The notes under the pieces were generated by a model. It did not search any database, was not told the origin of the DNA, and saw nothing but the letters and a program-made list of their open reading frames with translations. Made by a program: the position numbers and the translations under genes. A DNA stretch of 64,000 nucleotides. Source: Grimontia marina. GTDB taxonomy: Bacteria; Pseudomonadota; Gammaproteobacteria; Enterobacterales; Vibrionaceae. Location of the stretch: NCBI RefSeq assembly GCF_900060185.1, contig NZ_FIZY01000009.1, forward strand, positions 62,001 through 126,000. The letters run 5' to 3'. Below are positions 46,488 through 58,577 of this stretch, piece by piece (the first letter of the stretch is position 1; each line of letters opens with the position of its first letter).

Positions 46488-47264
46488 ATGAAATCAGTTT
46501 TTAAAATGTCGCTGCTGGCTGCCACTGTTGCACTAGCTTTAGGTTGTCAGGAAGAAGCGAAAGACGAAACCGCAAAAGTTGAAGCGCCTGTTGCTGATGA
46601 AACCGTCACTTTCGCCACTGAAGATGACAAAGCGGCATACGCGATTGGTGCGTCCCTGGCGCAGTACCTGAAAGCCAATCTGGACCAGCAAGAAGAATTG
46701 GGTTTGGCTTTGAGCAACGACTTGGTTCTGCAAGGTGTGCAGGACGCATTTGCAGACAAATCCAAGCTGACCGAAGAAGAAGCGCAGCTGGCGCTGCAAG
46801 CCTTGGATCAGCGTGTTGCCCAACTGGCTCAGGACAAAGCACAGGAAAAAGCAGCAGAAGCAGTAAAAGCGGGTGAAGACTTCCGTACACAGTTTGCAAA
46901 GACTGAAGGCGTTAGCACCACAGACTCTGGCCTGATGTACCTAGTAGAAACAATGGGTGAAGGCGACAAGCCAGCAGCTGAAGACACTGTTGTGGTTCAC
47001 TACAAAGGCACCTTGACTGATGGTACCCAGTTCGACAGCTCTTACGACCGCAACAAGCCAGCGACTTTCCCGCTGAACCGCGTTATCCCGGGCTGGACTG
47101 AAGGTGTTCAGTTGATGCCAGTGGGCTCTAAATTCAAGTTCGTTATCCCGCCTGAGCTGGCATACGGCTCTCAGGACACGCCGGCGATTCCTGCCAACTC
47201 GACCTTGGTGTTTGAAGTTGAGCTGTTGGAAATCAAAGGTAAAGGCGAAGAAGCGAAAGGTTAA
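46488..47264 (+). CDS. fkpA: FkpA-type FKBP peptidyl-prolyl isomerase, predicted lipoprotein
   Basis: A 258-aa periplasmic chaperone/isomerase. The N-terminal helical dimerisation domain (~30-150) is followed by an FKBP domain (~160-252; VVVHYKGTLTDGTQFDSSYDR, FPLNRVIPGWTEG, IPPELAYG). The signal sequence ends LALGC, which satisfies a relaxed lipobox, so unlike soluble E. coli FkpA this one may be lipid-anchored. The start at 46488 has CGGAG at 6 bases; the upstream in-frame start is not needed. A terminator follows. Confidence 0.93.
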   Translation: MKSVFKMSLLAATVALALGCQEEAKDETAKVEAPVADETVTFATEDDKAAYAIGASLAQYLKANLDQQEELGLALSNDLVLQGVQDAFADKSKLTEEEAQLALQALDQRVAQLAQDKAQEKAAEAVKAGEDFRTQFAKTEGVSTTDSGLMYLVETMGEGDKPAAEDTVVVHYKGTLTDGTQFDSSYDRNKPATFPLNRVIPGWTEGVQLMPVGSKFKFVIPPELAYGSQDTPAIPANSTLVFEVELLEIKGKGEEAKG

Positions 47265-47292
47265 TCCTAACGCTGCACCTTTGCTTACAAAG

Positions 47293-47325
47293 AGAACCCC
47301 GGCTTTTGTCGGGGTTCTTCTATTT
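47293..47325 (+). terminator. Terminator of fkpA
   Basis: AGAACCCCG pairs with CGGGGTTCT across an 8-base loop, followed by TCTATTTTCTT. Confidence 0.85.
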
Positions 47326-47429
47326 TCTTGACCTAAGTCTGTTAGACTTATCGCTAGATTTTAAAGTTTGTAGCTTTCGTTTATCTTTGCCTGCGGTAAA
47401 CGAAATCCATCACAAAGGAAGATAAACCT

Positions 47430-48152
47430 GTGGTATCGACAGACAGCTTTGGTGCGGACGTGATCGTCGAAAGTGATTTTATCGAGAGTAATCCTTTTAC
47501 TGACACTGATCGCGTGATATTGAAATCTTATGAAGCCGTGGTAGATGGTCTTGCAGCCCTGATTGGTCAGCACTGTGAAATCGTGTTGCACTCGCTGGAA
47601 GATTTGAACACCTCAGCTATCAAAATTGCCAATGGTGAGAACACCGGCCGCCAGGTTGGTTCGCCTATTACTGATCTGGCACTGCGTATGCTGCGTGATA
47701 TTGAAGGATCTGAACGAAACTTCTCACGTGCTTACTTCACGCGTGCCAAAGGCAATACCCTGATGAAATCGATCACAGTAGCTATCCGGAATGCAGACAA
47801 TCGTGTGGTTGGCCTTTTGTGTATCAATATCAACCTAGACGCGCCGTTCTCTCAAGTGCTGCAAGCTTTCATGCCAACGGAAGAAGCGCGCCAGGCCGTG
47901 TCTTCCGTGAACTTCGCCAGCGACGTAGATGAGCTGGTGGACCAAACGGTTGAACGCACTATCGAAGAGATAAATGCGGACAAGTCAGTATCGAATAATA
48001 CTAAGAACCGACAGATTGTGATGGAGCTCTTCGACAAGGGTATTTTTGATATCAAAGACGCCATCAATCGCGTAGCGGACCGCCTTAATATCTCTAAGCA
48101 CACGGTGTATCTCTACATCCGTCAGCGAAAAGGTGAGGATGGCGAAAAATGA
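47430..48152 (+). CDS. yheO: YheO-type PAS/helix-turn-helix regulator
   Basis: A 240-aa protein of the YheO family. The N-terminal PAS_6 domain (~28-140; [30 protein letters not shown]) is followed by a C-terminal helix-turn-helix (~190-235; [29 protein letters not shown]). It is presumed to be a DNA-binding regulator with unknown targets. It starts with GTG preceded by AAGGAAG. The stop overlaps the tusD ATG (ATGA), and yheO-tusDCB is a conserved operon. Confidence 0.93.
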   Translation: MVSTDSFGADVIVESDFIESNPFTDTDRVILKSYEAVVDGLAALIGQHCEIVLHSLEDLNTSAIKIANGENTGRQVGSPITDLALRMLRDIEGSERNFSRAYFTRAKGNTLMKSITVAIRNADNRVVGLLCININLDAPFSQVLQAFMPTEEARQAVSSVNFASDVDELVDQTVERTIEEINADKSVSNNTKNRQIVMELFDKGIFDIKDAINRVADRLNISKHTVYLYIRQRKGEDGEK

Positions 48153-48541
48153 GCCTGAGTTATATGCTGGTCGTGAATGGTCCGGTATACGGACGCCAGT
48201 CATCACTGACCGCGTATCGCTTTGCCAAAGCGCTGACCGAAAATGGACACACGTTAACGCGTGTGTTTTTTTACCAGGACGGCGTGTCTAACGCTTCTTC
48301 GTTAACAGTGCCGGCCAATGATGAGTTTGACTTGGTCGCCGCCTGGCAATTGCTGTCAAAAGAAAGTGGCGTTGAACTGGAAACCTGTGTTGCTGCGGCA
48401 CTGCGTCGTGGTCAGGTCAGTGAAGAAGAAGCCAAACAGCATGCACTGGTCTCCTCTAATATGGCAGACGGCTTTTCCCAAGCTGGTCTTGGCGCACTTT
48501 CAGAAGCCTTGTTGACCGCCGACCGCGTTATTCAGTTCTAG
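48149..48541 (+). CDS. tusD: TusD, sulfur-transfer subunit for tRNA 2-thiouridine
   Basis: TusD accepts persulfide sulfur from TusA and passes it to TusE/MnmA for s2U34 formation in tRNA(Lys/Glu/Gln). The 130-aa DsrE-family protein has the active-site cysteine in [12 protein letters not shown] (~78-80). The start overlaps yheO by 4 bases, and tusC follows after 8 bases. Confidence 0.95.
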   Translation: MSLSYMLVVNGPVYGRQSSLTAYRFAKALTENGHTLTRVFFYQDGVSNASSLTVPANDEFDLVAAWQLLSKESGVELETCVAAALRRGQVSEEEAKQHALVSSNMADGFSQAGLGALSEALLTADRVIQF

Positions 48542-48549
48542 GTGCTGGT

Positions 48550-48906
48550 ATGAAAAAGATAGGTTTTGTTTTCTCTTCTGCGCCTCATGGCAGCGCGTCT
48601 GGCCGGGAAGGGCTCGATGCGGTGTTGGCAACTTCCAATTACAGTGAAGATCTTGTCCTGTTCTTTGTTGGTGATGGTGTGATGCAATTGCTGGCGGGTC
48701 AAAAGCCGGATGAGGTGCTGAGTCGCGACTATATTTCTACCTTCAAAATGCTGTCACTGTGCGATGTGGAGGAAATCTACGTGTGTGCTGACTCATTAGC
48801 AGAGCGCGGATTGAGTGACCATCCCCTTGTTATTGCGGTAGAAAAAGTCTCCCCAACGGACATTTCAGCCTCACTGGGTCAATGTGCCAAAGTGCTCCAG
48901 TTCTAA
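48550..48906 (+). CDS. tusC: TusC, sulfur relay subunit
   Basis: The 118-aa DsrF-like subunit of the TusBCD hexamer. KKIGFVFSSAPHGSASGREGLDAVLATS and the LLSLCDVEEIYVC-type segment (MLSLCDVEEIYVCADSL) match the family. It lies between tusD and tusB in the usual order, with 8-9 base gaps. Confidence 0.95.
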   Translation: MKKIGFVFSSAPHGSASGREGLDAVLATSNYSEDLVLFFVGDGVMQLLAGQKPDEVLSRDYISTFKMLSLCDVEEIYVCADSLAERGLSDHPLVIAVEKVSPTDISASLGQCAKVLQF

Positions 48907-48915
48907 GGATCGTCA

Positions 48916-49206
48916 ATGCTTCATACCGTTAATGCTTCCCCTTATGCCTCATCTGCTCTGGTGAATTGTCTGCGATATTCCGAGAAACACAGTGAGATCC
49001 TTTTGCTCGAAGACGCGGTTGTCGCCGGGATCCTCGGAGGGCAGTGGCAAGAAAAACTGGTTTCGTCAGGGCGCAGGATTTATGTGCTTCAAGAGGACGC
49101 TATGGCCCGCGGCATCGAGCATCAAATTGCCTCACAATTTGAACTTATTGATATGGAAGGGTTTGTAGAGCTAACAGCCCGGCATGTCACGCAAATGAAA
49201 TGGTGA
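48916..49206 (+). CDS. tusB: TusB, sulfur relay subunit
   Basis: The 96-aa DsrH-like subunit of TusBCD. It starts MLHTVNASPYASSALVNCL, the typical N terminus, followed by the LLLEDAV motif. It is last in the yheO-tusDCB operon. The str operon promoter begins 82 bases later, and I see no strong terminator in between. Confidence 0.94.
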   Translation: MLHTVNASPYASSALVNCLRYSEKHSEILLLEDAVVAGILGGQWQEKLVSSGRRIYVLQEDAMARGIEHQIASQFELIDMEGFVELTARHVTQMKW

Positions 49207-49287
49207 TTTAGCCGTCTATCTACTAGCGTAATAGTCTGGGATTGGTGCGGTTATAAAACGATCAAAGCAAAGATCGTTGTATAAATC

Positions 49288-49760
<473 letters not shown>

Positions 49761-49837
49761 TGGAATCCGTTAAGTAAGGCCAAACACTAATTAATTTGTA
49801 ATTTTGAAAAAACTGAAAAGTTTTGGATAAAACCTGA

Positions 49838-50329
<492 letters not shown>

Positions 50330-50339
50330 TACCTTTTTG

Positions 50340-50359
50340 GGCGCGACTTCGGTCGCGCC
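50340..50359 (+). other. UUCG-capped stem-loop between rpsG and fusA
   Basis: An 8-bp GC stem (GGCGCGAC/GTCGCGCC) is capped by a TTCG tetraloop, 11 bases after the rpsG stop. No T tract follows, so it is not a normal terminator. It is likely an RNA-stability or processing element within the str transcript. Confidence 0.7.
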
Positions 50360-50401
50360 TAAACCACACTCTAAGGATACCCTTAGTAAGAGGATACTAC
50401 T

Positions 50402-52498
50402 GTGGCTCGTAAGACCCCTATTGAGCGCTACCGTAATATCGGTATTTGTGCGCACGTAGACGCAGGCAAAACTACAACAACAGAGCGTATCCTGTTTTAC
50501 ACCGGTCTTTCTCATAAAATTGGTGAAGTGCACGATGGTGCCGCAACCATGGACTGGATGGAGCAGGAGCAAGAGCGTGGTATCACCATCACCTCCGCTG
50601 CGACTACAACTTTCTGGCGCGGTATGGATGCGCAATTCCCTGAGCATCGCATCAACATCATTGATACCCCAGGACACGTTGACTTTACCATTGAGGTAGA
50701 GCGTTCCTTGCGCGTACTGGATGGTGCAGTAGTTGTATTCTGTGGTGCTTCCGGTGTTGAACCTCAGTCAGAGACCGTTTGGCGTCAGGCTGACAAATAT
50801 GAAGTTCCTCGTATGGTTTTCGTCAATAAGATGGACCGTGCAGGCGCAGATTTTCTGCGTGTGGTTGAGCAGATTAAAGTTCGACTGGGCGCAACGCCAG
50901 TGCCAATTCATCTGAATATCGGCGCTGAAGAAGACTTCCGCGGTGTTATCGACCTTATCAAAATGAAGGCGATTAACTGGAGCGAAGCTGACCAGGGTAT
51001 GAGCTTCACGTACGAAGACATCCCGGCAGACATGCAAGAGCTGGCTGATGAGTGGCACCAGAATCTGGTCGAAGCCGCTGCTGAAGCAAACGAAGAGCTG
51101 ATGGACAAGTACCTCGAAGAGGGAGAACTGACCGAAGCTGAAATCAAGCAAGCTCTGCGTGAACGTACATTGAATAATGAAATCGTACTGGCGACCTGTG
51201 GTTCTGCATTTAAGAACAAAGGCGTTCAGGCGGTTCTGGATGCTGTTGTAGAATTCCTTCCTTCCCCTGTTGACGTCAAAGCGATCAAAGGTGAAGACGA
51301 AGATGGCAACGAGATCGAGCGTCACTCTGATGACAACGAACCGTTTGCAGCTCTGGCATTCAAGATTGCTACGGACCCATTCGTGGGTACCTTGACCTTC
51401 CTGCGAGTTTACTCGGGTGTGGTCAATACTGGCGACACTGTTTACAACTCAGTGAAGCAAAAGCGTGAGCGTTTTGGCCGTATCGTTCAGATGCACTCAA
51501 ACAAGCGTGAAGAAATTAAAGAAATTCGCGCGGGTGACATTGCAGCAGCCATTGGTCTGAAAGACGTCACTACAGGTGACACGCTGTGTGCACAAGAATC
51601 AAAAGTGGTTCTTGAGCGTATGGAGTTCCCTGAACCAGTTATTCAGATCGCTGTAGAGCCACGCTCTAAAGCAGACCAGGAAAAAATGGGTATCGCGCTG
51701 GGTAAACTGGCGGCAGAAGATCCATCATTCCGCGTTGAAACCGATGACGAGTCAGGCCAGACCCTGATCTCAGGTATGGGTGAGCTTCACCTGGACATCA
51801 TCGTAGACCGCATGCGTCGTGAGTTCAGCGTAGAATGTAATGTAGGTAAGCCACAGGTGGCATACCGCGAAACCATCCGTGGTTCGGCTGAAGTCGAAGG
51901 TAAATTCGTCAAGCAGTCTGGTGGTCGTGGTCAGTACGGTCATGTTTGGCTGAAACTGGAACCAGCTGAGAAAGGCGAAGGTTTTGTCTTCGTCGACGAA
52001 ATCGTTGGTGGTGTGGTACCGAAAGAATATATCGGCGCTGTTGCTAAAGGTGTTGAAGAGCAGATGAGTAGCGGTGTACTTGCTGGCTACCCAGTGCTTG
52101 ATATCAAAGCAACGCTTTTCGATGGTTCGTACCATGATGTTGACTCCAACGAAATGGCGTTTAAGATCGCTGCATCTATGGCATTCAAGAAAGGTGCACT
52201 TGAAGCGCAACCTGTCATTCTTGAGCCAATGATGAAAGTGGAAGTTACCACTCCAGAAGACTGGATGGGTGACGTAGTGGGCGACCTGAACCGTCGTCGT
52301 GGTCTGATTGGTGGTATGGATGAAGGTCCTGCCGGTTTGAAGATCATTCGCGCGCAGGTGCCACTGGCTGAGATGTTTGGTTACGCAACTGACTTGCGTT
52401 CAGCGACTCAGGGCCGCGCATCTTACTCTATGGAATTCAGTGACTATGCTGATATTCCTAAGAACATCGCTGATTCAATCATCGCAGAGCGTTCTTGA
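50402..52498 (+). CDS. fusA: Elongation factor G
   Basis: A 698-aa translocase GTPase. G1 is [15 protein letters not shown] (~17-31), the switch region has [10 protein letters not shown]3 is DTPGHVDF and G4 is NKMD. Domains II-V follow with normal length. The start is GTG (GTG GCT CGT), preceded by AGAGGA. It is the third gene of the str operon. Confidence 0.98.
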   Translation: MARKTPIERYRNIGICAHVDAGKTTTTERILFYTGLSHKIGEVHDGAATMDWMEQEQERGITITSAATTTFWRGMDAQFPEHRINIIDTPGHVDFTIEVERSLRVLDGAVVVFCGASGVEPQSETVWRQADKYEVPRMVFVNKMDRAGADFLRVVEQIKVRLGATPVPIHLNIGAEEDFRGVIDLIKMKAINWSEADQGMSFTYEDIPADMQELADEWHQNLVEAAAEANEELMDKYLEEGELTEAEIKQALRERTLNNEIVLATCGSAFKNKGVQAVLDAVVEFLPSPVDVKAIKGEDEDGNEIERHSDDNEPFAALAFKIATDPFVGTLTFLRVYSGVVNTGDTVYNSVKQKRERFGRIVQMHSNKREEIKEIRAGDIAAAIGLKDVTTGDTLCAQESKVVLERMEFPEPVIQIAVEPRSKADQEKMGIALGKLAAEDPSFRVETDDESGQTLISGMGELHLDIIVDRMRREFSVECNVGKPQVAYRETIRGSAEVEGKFVKQSGGRGQYGHVWLKLEPAEKGEGFVFVDEIVGGVVPKEYIGAVAKGVEEQMSSGVLAGYPVLDIKATLFDGSYHDVDSNEMAFKIAASMAFKKGALEAQPVILEPMMKVEVTTPEDWMGDVVGDLNRRRGLIGGMDEGPAGLKIIRAQVPLAEMFGYATDLRSATQGRASYSMEFSDYADIPKNIADSIIAERS

Positions 52499-52555
52499 TT
52501 GATAGGTGGTTTTAATGCTGGCATTATTGGCCCGCATTAATAAAAACTTCTGATC

Positions 52556-52575
52556 GCACTCACGACGGTGGGTGC
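52556..52575 (+). other. Stem-loop in the fusA-tuf gap
   Basis: GCACTCAC pairs with GTGGGTGC (one G:U) around a GACG loop, about 28 bases before the tuf start. No T tract follows. It may shape tuf translation or mRNA processing. Confidence 0.45.
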
Positions 52576-52602
52576 GGCTCACAACTAGGAAGGAACACGA
52601 TC

Positions 52603-53787
52603 GTGTCTAAAGAAAAATTTGAACGTACGAAACCGCACGTTAACGTTGGTACTATCGGCCACGTTGACCACGGTAAAACCACTCTGACTGCAGCAATCTG
52701 TACTGTACTGTCTAAAACTTACGGCGGTGCAGCGCGTGACTTCGCATCAATCGATAACGCGCCAGAAGAGCGCGAGCGTGGTATCACTATCTCTACTTCA
52801 CACGTAGAGTACGATACTCCAACTCGCCACTACGCACACGTAGACTGCCCAGGACACGCTGACTATGTTAAAAACATGATCACCGGTGCTGCGCAAATGG
52901 ACGGTGGTATCCTGGTTGTTGCGGCAACTGACGGTCCAATGCCACAAACTCGTGAGCACATCCTGCTGGGTCGCCAGGTTGGTATTCCATACATCCTTGT
53001 ATTCATGAACAAGTGTGACATGGTTGACGACGAAGAGCTGCTTGAGCTGGTTGAGATGGAAGTTCGTGAACTGCTGTCTGAGTACGACTTCCCAGGCGAC
53101 GACTGCCCAGTAATTCAAGGTTCTGCACTGGGTGCACTGAACGGCGAAGCTGAGTGGGAAGCGAAAATCGTTGAGCTGGCAGAAGCACTGGATTCTTACA
53201 TCCCAGAGCCAGAGCGTGCGATCGACAAGCCATTCATCCTGCCAATCGAAGACGTATTCTCAATCCAAGGCCGTGGTACTGTTGTAACGGGTCGTGTTGA
53301 GCAAGGTATCGTTCGCGTAGGTGACGAAGTTGCTATCGTTGGTATCAAAGACACTACTACTACTACTTGTACTGGTGTTGAGATGTTCCGTAAGCTTCTG
53401 GACGAAGGCCGTGCAGGTGAGAACGTTGGTGTTCTGCTGCGTGGTACTAAGCGTGACGAAGTTGAGCGTGGTCAAGTACTGGCGAAGCCGGGTTCTATCA
53501 CTCCTCACACTAAGTTCGAGTCAGAAGTATACGTTCTGTCTAAAGACGAAGGCGGCCGTCATACTCCGTTCTTCAAAGGCTACCGTCCACAGTTCTACTT
53601 CCGTACTACTGACGTGACCGGTACTATCGAACTGCCAGAAGGCGTTGAGATGGTAATGCCAGGTGACAACATCCAAATGGTTGTTGAGCTGATTGCACCA
53701 ATCGCGATGGACGAAGGCCTGCGCTTCGCTATCCGTGAAGGTGGCCGTACCGTAGGTGCGGGTGTTGTTGCTAAGATCCTGGCTTAA
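52603..53787 (+). CDS. tuf: Elongation factor Tu
   Basis: A 394-aa GTPase that delivers aminoacyl-tRNA. G1 is GHVDHGKT (19-26), with [14 protein letters not shown] and NKCD. Domains 2 and 3 are complete, ending [10 protein letters not shown]. It starts with GTG after AGGAAGGA. It is the last gene of the str operon, followed by a UUCG terminator. Vibrios usually carry a second tuf copy elsewhere. Confidence 0.99.
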   Translation: MSKEKFERTKPHVNVGTIGHVDHGKTTLTAAICTVLSKTYGGAARDFASIDNAPEERERGITISTSHVEYDTPTRHYAHVDCPGHADYVKNMITGAAQMDGGILVVAATDGPMPQTREHILLGRQVGIPYILVFMNKCDMVDDEELLELVEMEVRELLSEYDFPGDDCPVIQGSALGALNGEAEWEAKIVELAEALDSYIPEPERAIDKPFILPIEDVFSIQGRGTVVTGRVEQGIVRVGDEVAIVGIKDTTTTTCTGVEMFRKLLDEGRAGENVGVLLRGTKRDEVERGQVLAKPGSITPHTKFESEVYVLSKDEGGRHTPFFKGYRPQFYFRTTDVTGTIELPEGVEMVMPGDNIQMVVELIAPIAMDEGLRFAIREGGRTVGAGVVAKILA

Positions 53788-53818
53788 TTTTTTAAGCTTC
53801 GATTAGCACAATGCTAGG

Positions 53819-53843
53819 AAAAGGACGCTTCGGCGTCCTTTTT
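53819..53843 (+). terminator. Terminator of the str operon
   Basis: A 10-bp stem (AAAAGGACGC with GCGTCCTTTT) is capped by a TTCG tetraloop and followed by Ts, 31 bases after the tuf stop. Confidence 0.93.
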
Positions 53844-54033
53844 CATTTTTAGAAAACTAGGCTTTGTGAGGCACCGCTAAGAGAACAGGTGCTTTCATCC
53901 CTACAGTGATATTCCTTCAAATTCTTTCTTCGTCCTTTTCTTTCATTATTCGTCAATCAATCGAAGAAACGAACTGGTAATGCTAACAATTCTCGTTTAT
54001 ATTGTTATTAGTTTCATTGAGGAAGATACAAAG

Positions 54034-54225
54034 ATGTACGTTTGCTTGTGCCACGGGATTTCTGATAAGACGTTGAAGAAACTTGCTTATGAGCAAGGGG
54101 TCGATGACATACGCGAAATTAGAAAGCTAACTCCCTTGGGCTCACAGTGCGGCAAGTGCATTCGTCCTGCAAAGGAAATCCTTCAAGAAGCAGCGTTAAA
54201 TACTCTCTACAAGAAAGTTGGCTAA
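54034..54225 (+). CDS. bfd: Bacterioferritin-associated ferredoxin
   Basis: A 63-aa [2Fe-2S] protein that delivers electrons to Bfr for iron release. Ligand cysteines are Cys4, Cys6, Cys39 and Cys42 (YVCLCHGIS and SQCGKCIR). ATG at 54034, after GAGGAAG, gives the conserved N terminus MYVCLC; the upstream extension is rejected. It sits before bfr. Iron-dependent control is likely, but no clear Fur box was found. Confidence 0.95.
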   Translation: MYVCLCHGISDKTLKKLAYEQGVDDIREIRKLTPLGSQCGKCIRPAKEILQEAALNTLYKKVG

Positions 54226-54307
54226 GTGCCTCTTGTCTAATATCTGACATTGACCACACTTCATTCGGTTCTATTTTTAATAGACGCCGAAAAGAGGAGT
54301 GCGTGAT

Positions 54308-54790
54308 ATGAAGTCAGATCCAAAAATCATCCAACATCTCAACAAAATTCTGGGTAACGAACTTGTTGCCATCAATCAGTATTTCCTTCACGCGCGAATG
54401 TACAAAGACTGGGGATTGAAAGCGATTGCTGATAAAGAATACGAAGAGTCTATCGATGAGATGAAACATGCTGATGATTTGATAGAGCGTATCCTTTTCC
54501 TCGAAGGCATACCCAACCTGCAAGATCTAGGCAAATTGCGCATAGGTGAAGATACCACAGAAATGCTCGAGTGCGATTTAGCGCTGGAAATGGATGCTAT
54601 TCCTGATTTGCGTGATGCCATTGAATATGCTGAAAGCGTCCGTGATTATGTGTCGCGTGACCTGTTCCAGGATATTCTGGAAGAGGAAGAAGAGCATGTT
54701 GATTGGCTTGAAACCCAGCTGGGACTTATCGATAAAGTAGGCATCCAGAATTACAATCAAGCGCAAATGATTGAATGTGATGATTCTTGA
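54308..54790 (+). CDS. bfr: Bacterioferritin
   Basis: A 160-aa heme-binding iron-storage protein forming 24-mers. Ferroxidase ligands are all present: Glu18, Glu51, His54, Glu94, Glu127 and His130. The heme-ligating Met52 is also present (IDEMKHAD). The start at 54308 ([13 protein letters not shown]) is preferred over the in-frame GTG 9 bases upstream; GAGGAG precedes it. The C terminus IECDDS contains a free Cys. Confidence 0.95.
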   Translation: MKSDPKIIQHLNKILGNELVAINQYFLHARMYKDWGLKAIADKEYEESIDEMKHADDLIERILFLEGIPNLQDLGKLRIGEDTTEMLECDLALEMDAIPDLRDAIEYAESVRDYVSRDLFQDILEEEEEHVDWLETQLGLIDKVGIQNYNQAQMIECDDS

Positions 54791-54910
54791 GCAAGATTTT
54801 GAATGAGAAGAAAGGGAGCCCAAAAGAGGATCCTTTTTTGTACCTACGCCAGAGCCAGAGGCCCCAGTTTTACTCGCTTATCTAAAGCCTGATTATATTT
54901 TAAACGCCAC

Positions 54911-54938
54911 TTGCAAAGCAAATTGTGATCTGTATAAT
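54911..54938 (+). promoter_or_regulatory. S10 operon promoter
   Basis: TTGCAA and a perfect TATAAT are separated by 16 bp, with a GC-rich segment (GCCCGC) after the -10. It is about 260 bp upstream of rpsJ, leaving a long leader. The promoter is well formed and in the expected place. Confidence 0.75.
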
Positions 54939-54943
54939 GCCCG

Positions 54944-55509
<566 letters not shown>

Positions 55510-55523
55510 GAGGGGAGTTAATA

Positions 55524-56153
55524 ATGATTGGTCTAGTCGGTCGTAAAGTGGGCATGACTCGCATCTTCACTGAAGAAGGCGTTTCTATCCCTGTAACCGT
55601 TGTAGAAGTAGAAACTAACCGTGTTACTCAGGTACGTACTCCTGAAGTAGATGGTTACTCTGCTATCCAAGTAACTTCAGGCGCTAAGAAAGCAAGCCGC
55701 GTAACTAAGCCAGAAGCTGGTCACTTTGCGAAAGTAGGTGTTGAAGCTGGCCGCGGTCTGTGGGAATTCCGTCTGGAAAACGGCGAAGATTTCGAAGTAG
55801 GCGCTGAGCTGAACGTAGATCTGTTCGCTGAAATCAAAAAAGTAGACGTTACTGGCACATCTAAAGGTAAGGGTTTCCAAGGCGCTGTTAAGCGTTGGAA
55901 CTTCCGTACTCAAGATATGACCCACGGTAACTCCTTGTCTCACCGTGCTCCTGGTTCTATCGGTCAATGTCAGACTCCAGGTCGCGTATTCAAAGGCAAG
56001 AAAATGGCAGGTCACATGGGTGCAGAGCAGGTAACTACTCAAAACCTTGAGATCGTACGTGTTGACGCTGAGCGCAAACTGCTTCTTATCAAAGGTGCAG
56101 TACCAGGTGCGACTGGCAGCAACGTGATCGTTAAACCAGCCGTTAAAGCGTAA
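55524..56153 (+). CDS. rplC: 50S ribosomal protein L3
   Basis: A 209-aa early-assembly protein near the peptidyl transferase centre. The start [15 protein letters not shown] and the extended loop [23 protein letters not shown] are typical; the loop contains the Gln that is methylated by PrmB in E. coli. It is second in the operon, 14 bases after rpsJ. Confidence 0.99.
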   Translation: MIGLVGRKVGMTRIFTEEGVSIPVTVVEVETNRVTQVRTPEVDGYSAIQVTSGAKKASRVTKPEAGHFAKVGVEAGRGLWEFRLENGEDFEVGAELNVDLFAEIKKVDVTGTSKGKGFQGAVKRWNFRTQDMTHGNSLSHRAPGSIGQCQTPGRVFKGKKMAGHMGAEQVTTQNLEIVRVDAERKLLLIKGAVPGATGSNVIVKPAVKA

Positions 56154-56169
56154 CGTCGAGGAGATAGTA

Positions 56170-56772
56170 ATGGAATTGGTAGTAAAAGGCGCTGACGCGC
56201 TGACTGTTTCCGAAACTACCTTCGGGCGTGAGTTCAACGAAGCTCTGGTTCACCAAGTAGTAGTTGCATACGCAGCTGGTGCCCGTCAAGGTACTCGTGC
56301 GCAAAAGACTCGTTCAGACGTATCAGGTGGCGGTGCTAAGCCATGGCGTCAGAAGGGTACTGGTCGCGCTCGTGCAGGTACAATCCGTAGCCCAATCTGG
56401 CGCTCGGGTGGTGTAACTTTCGCTGCGCGTCCTCAGGACCACAGCCAGAAAGTTAACAAGAAAATGTACCGTGGTGCTATTAAAAGCATCCTGTCTGAGC
56501 TGGTTCGTCAAGAGCGTCTGATCGTTGTTGATAACTTCTCAGTAGAAGCACCAAAAACTAAAGAGCTGATCGCTAAGCTGAAAGAGCTTGAGCTGTCTGA
56601 AGCTCTGATCGTAACTGCAGAAGTTGATGAGAACCTGTTCTTGGCAGCGCGCAACCTGTACAAGGTTGATGTACGCGATGCAGCAGGCATCGACCCAGTT
56701 AGCCTGATCGCTTTCGACAAAGTAGTTATGACTGCAGCTGCAGTTAAGCAAGTTGAGGAGATGCTGGGATGA
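56170..56772 (+). CDS. rplD: 50S ribosomal protein L4
   Basis: A 200-aa protein lining the exit tunnel and the autogenous regulator of the S10 operon in E. coli. The tunnel loop [20 protein letters not shown] (about 49-68) is intact, without the changes linked to macrolide resistance. The stop overlaps the rplW ATG by 4 bases. Confidence 0.99.
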   Translation: MELVVKGADALTVSETTFGREFNEALVHQVVVAYAAGARQGTRAQKTRSDVSGGGAKPWRQKGTGRARAGTIRSPIWRSGGVTFAARPQDHSQKVNKKMYRGAIKSILSELVRQERLIVVDNFSVEAPKTKELIAKLKELELSEALIVTAEVDENLFLAARNLYKVDVRDAAGIDPVSLIAFDKVVMTAAAVKQVEEMLG

Positions 56773-57071
56773 TCACTGAAGAGCGTATCCTGAAAGTTCT
56801 GCGTGCTCCGCACATCTCTGAAAAAGCAACCATGGCTGCTGAAAACGGTAACACTATCGTTTTCAAAGTAGCAATGACTGCGACTAAGAGAGAGATCAAA
56901 GCAGCAGTTGAGAAACTGTTCGAAGTTGAAGTGAAGTCTGTAAATACTCTTATCACTAAGGGTAAGACCAAACGTCAAGGTATGCGCCAAGGCCGTCGTT
57001 CAGACGTGAAAAAAGCGTACGTTATCTTGAAAGAAGGTCAAGACATCGACTTCGCTGGCGGCGCTGAGTAA
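56769..57071 (+). CDS. rplW: 50S ribosomal protein L23
   Basis: A 100-aa tunnel-exit protein that docks trigger factor and SRP. It starts [20 protein letters not shown]; the conserved Glu of the trigger-factor site lies near residue 18. It is coupled to rplD by an ATGA overlap. Confidence 0.99.
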   Translation: MITEERILKVLRAPHISEKATMAAENGNTIVFKVAMTATKREIKAAVEKLFEVEVKSVNTLITKGKTKRQGMRQGRRSDVKKAYVILKEGQDIDFAGGAE

Positions 57072-57090
57072 GACGGAGGAGTAACAGAAA

Positions 57091-57915
57091 ATGGCAATTG
57101 TTAAATGTAAGCCTACTTCACCGGGTCGTCGTCACGTTGTTAAGATTGTAAACGCTGACCTGTACAAAGGTAAGCCTTACGCACCGCTGCTGGAGAAAAA
57201 CTCTAAGTCTGGTGGTCGTAACAACAACGGTCGTATCACTGTACGTCACATCGGTGGTGGTCATAAGCAACACTACCGTGTAATTGACTTCAAACGTACT
57301 AAAGACGGCATCCCAGCGAAAGTTGAGCGTCTGGAATACGATCCAAACCGTAGCGCGAACATCGCACTGGTTCTGTACGCAGACGGCGAGCGTCGTTACA
57401 TCATTGCACCTAAAGGCCTGAAAGCTGGCGACCAGATCCAATCTGGTTCAGATGCTGCGATCAAAGTAGGCAACAGCCTGCCAATGCGCAACATCCCAGT
57501 AGGTTCTACAGTTCACAACGTTGAACTGAAGCCTGGTAAAGGTGCTCAGCTGGCTCGTTCAGCTGGTGCATACGCACAAATCGTAGCTCGCGATGGCGCA
57601 TACGTAACTATTCGTCTGCGTTCTGGTGAGATGCGTAAAGTTCTTTCTGAAGGTCGTGCGACCATCGGTGAAGTTGGTAACGCAGAACACATGCTGCGTG
57701 AACTGGGTAAAGCAGGTGCTACTCGCTGGAAGGGCGTTCGTCCAACAGTTCGTGGTGTTGCAATGAACCCAGTAGACCACCCACACGGTGGTGGTGAAGG
57801 TCGTACTTCGGGCGGTCGTCACCCAGTATCTCCTTGGGGTATGCCTACTAAAGGCTTCAAGACCCGTAAGAACAAACGTACCGACAAGTACATCGTACGT
57901 CGTCGTAACAAGTAA
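57091..57915 (+). CDS. rplB: 50S ribosomal protein L2
   Basis: A 274-aa essential protein for subunit association and the peptidyl transferase centre. The C-terminal signature [15 protein letters not shown] holds the conserved catalytic-centre His. It starts [17 protein letters not shown], 19 bases after rplW. Confidence 0.99.
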   Translation: MAIVKCKPTSPGRRHVVKIVNADLYKGKPYAPLLEKNSKSGGRNNNGRITVRHIGGGHKQHYRVIDFKRTKDGIPAKVERLEYDPNRSANIALVLYADGERRYIIAPKGLKAGDQIQSGSDAAIKVGNSLPMRNIPVGSTVHNVELKPGKGAQLARSAGAYAQIVARDGAYVTIRLRSGEMRKVLSEGRATIGEVGNAEHMLRELGKAGATRWKGVRPTVRGVAMNPVDHPHGGGEGRTSGGRHPVSPWGMPTKGFKTRKNKRTDKYIVRRRNK

Positions 57916-57932
57916 TTTATATCAGAGGATAA

Positions 57933-58214
<282 letters not shown>

Positions 58215-58225
58215 GGAGTTAAGAT

Positions 58226-58558
58226 ATGGAAGCTATTGCTAAACATCGCTTTGCTCGTATTTCGCCTCAGAAAGCACGTTTGGTAGCAGACCAAGTGCGC
58301 GGTAAAAACGTTGCACAAGCAATTGAACTTCTGACTTTCAGCGACAAAAAAGCCGCTGATCTGATCAAGAAGGTGCTGGAGTCTGCAATTGCAAACGCTG
58401 AGCATAACGAAGGCGCAGACATCGATGATTTGTCTGTAGCAAAAATCTTCGTTGACGAAGGCCCAGTCATGAAGCGCATCATGCCTCGTGCAAAAGGCCG
58501 TGCCGATCGCATCTTGAAGCGTTCTAGCCACATCACTGTTGTTGTAGCAGACCGCTAA
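58226..58558 (+). CDS. rplV: 50S ribosomal protein L22
   Basis: A 110-aa exit-tunnel protein. The beta-hairpin tip [16 protein letters not shown] is intact and of normal length (deletions here cause macrolide resistance). It is followed after 19 bases by rpsC. Confidence 0.99.
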   Translation: MEAIAKHRFARISPQKARLVADQVRGKNVAQAIELLTFSDKKAADLIKKVLESAIANAEHNEGADIDDLSVAKIFVDEGPVMKRIMPRAKGRADRILKRSSHITVVVADR

Positions 58559-58577
58559 GAGACGAGGAGAGAAAGCA

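Noticed and set aside
53844-54033. Fur box before bfd
   Set aside because: AT-rich sequence only; no recognisable 19-bp inverted repeat of the GATAAT type.
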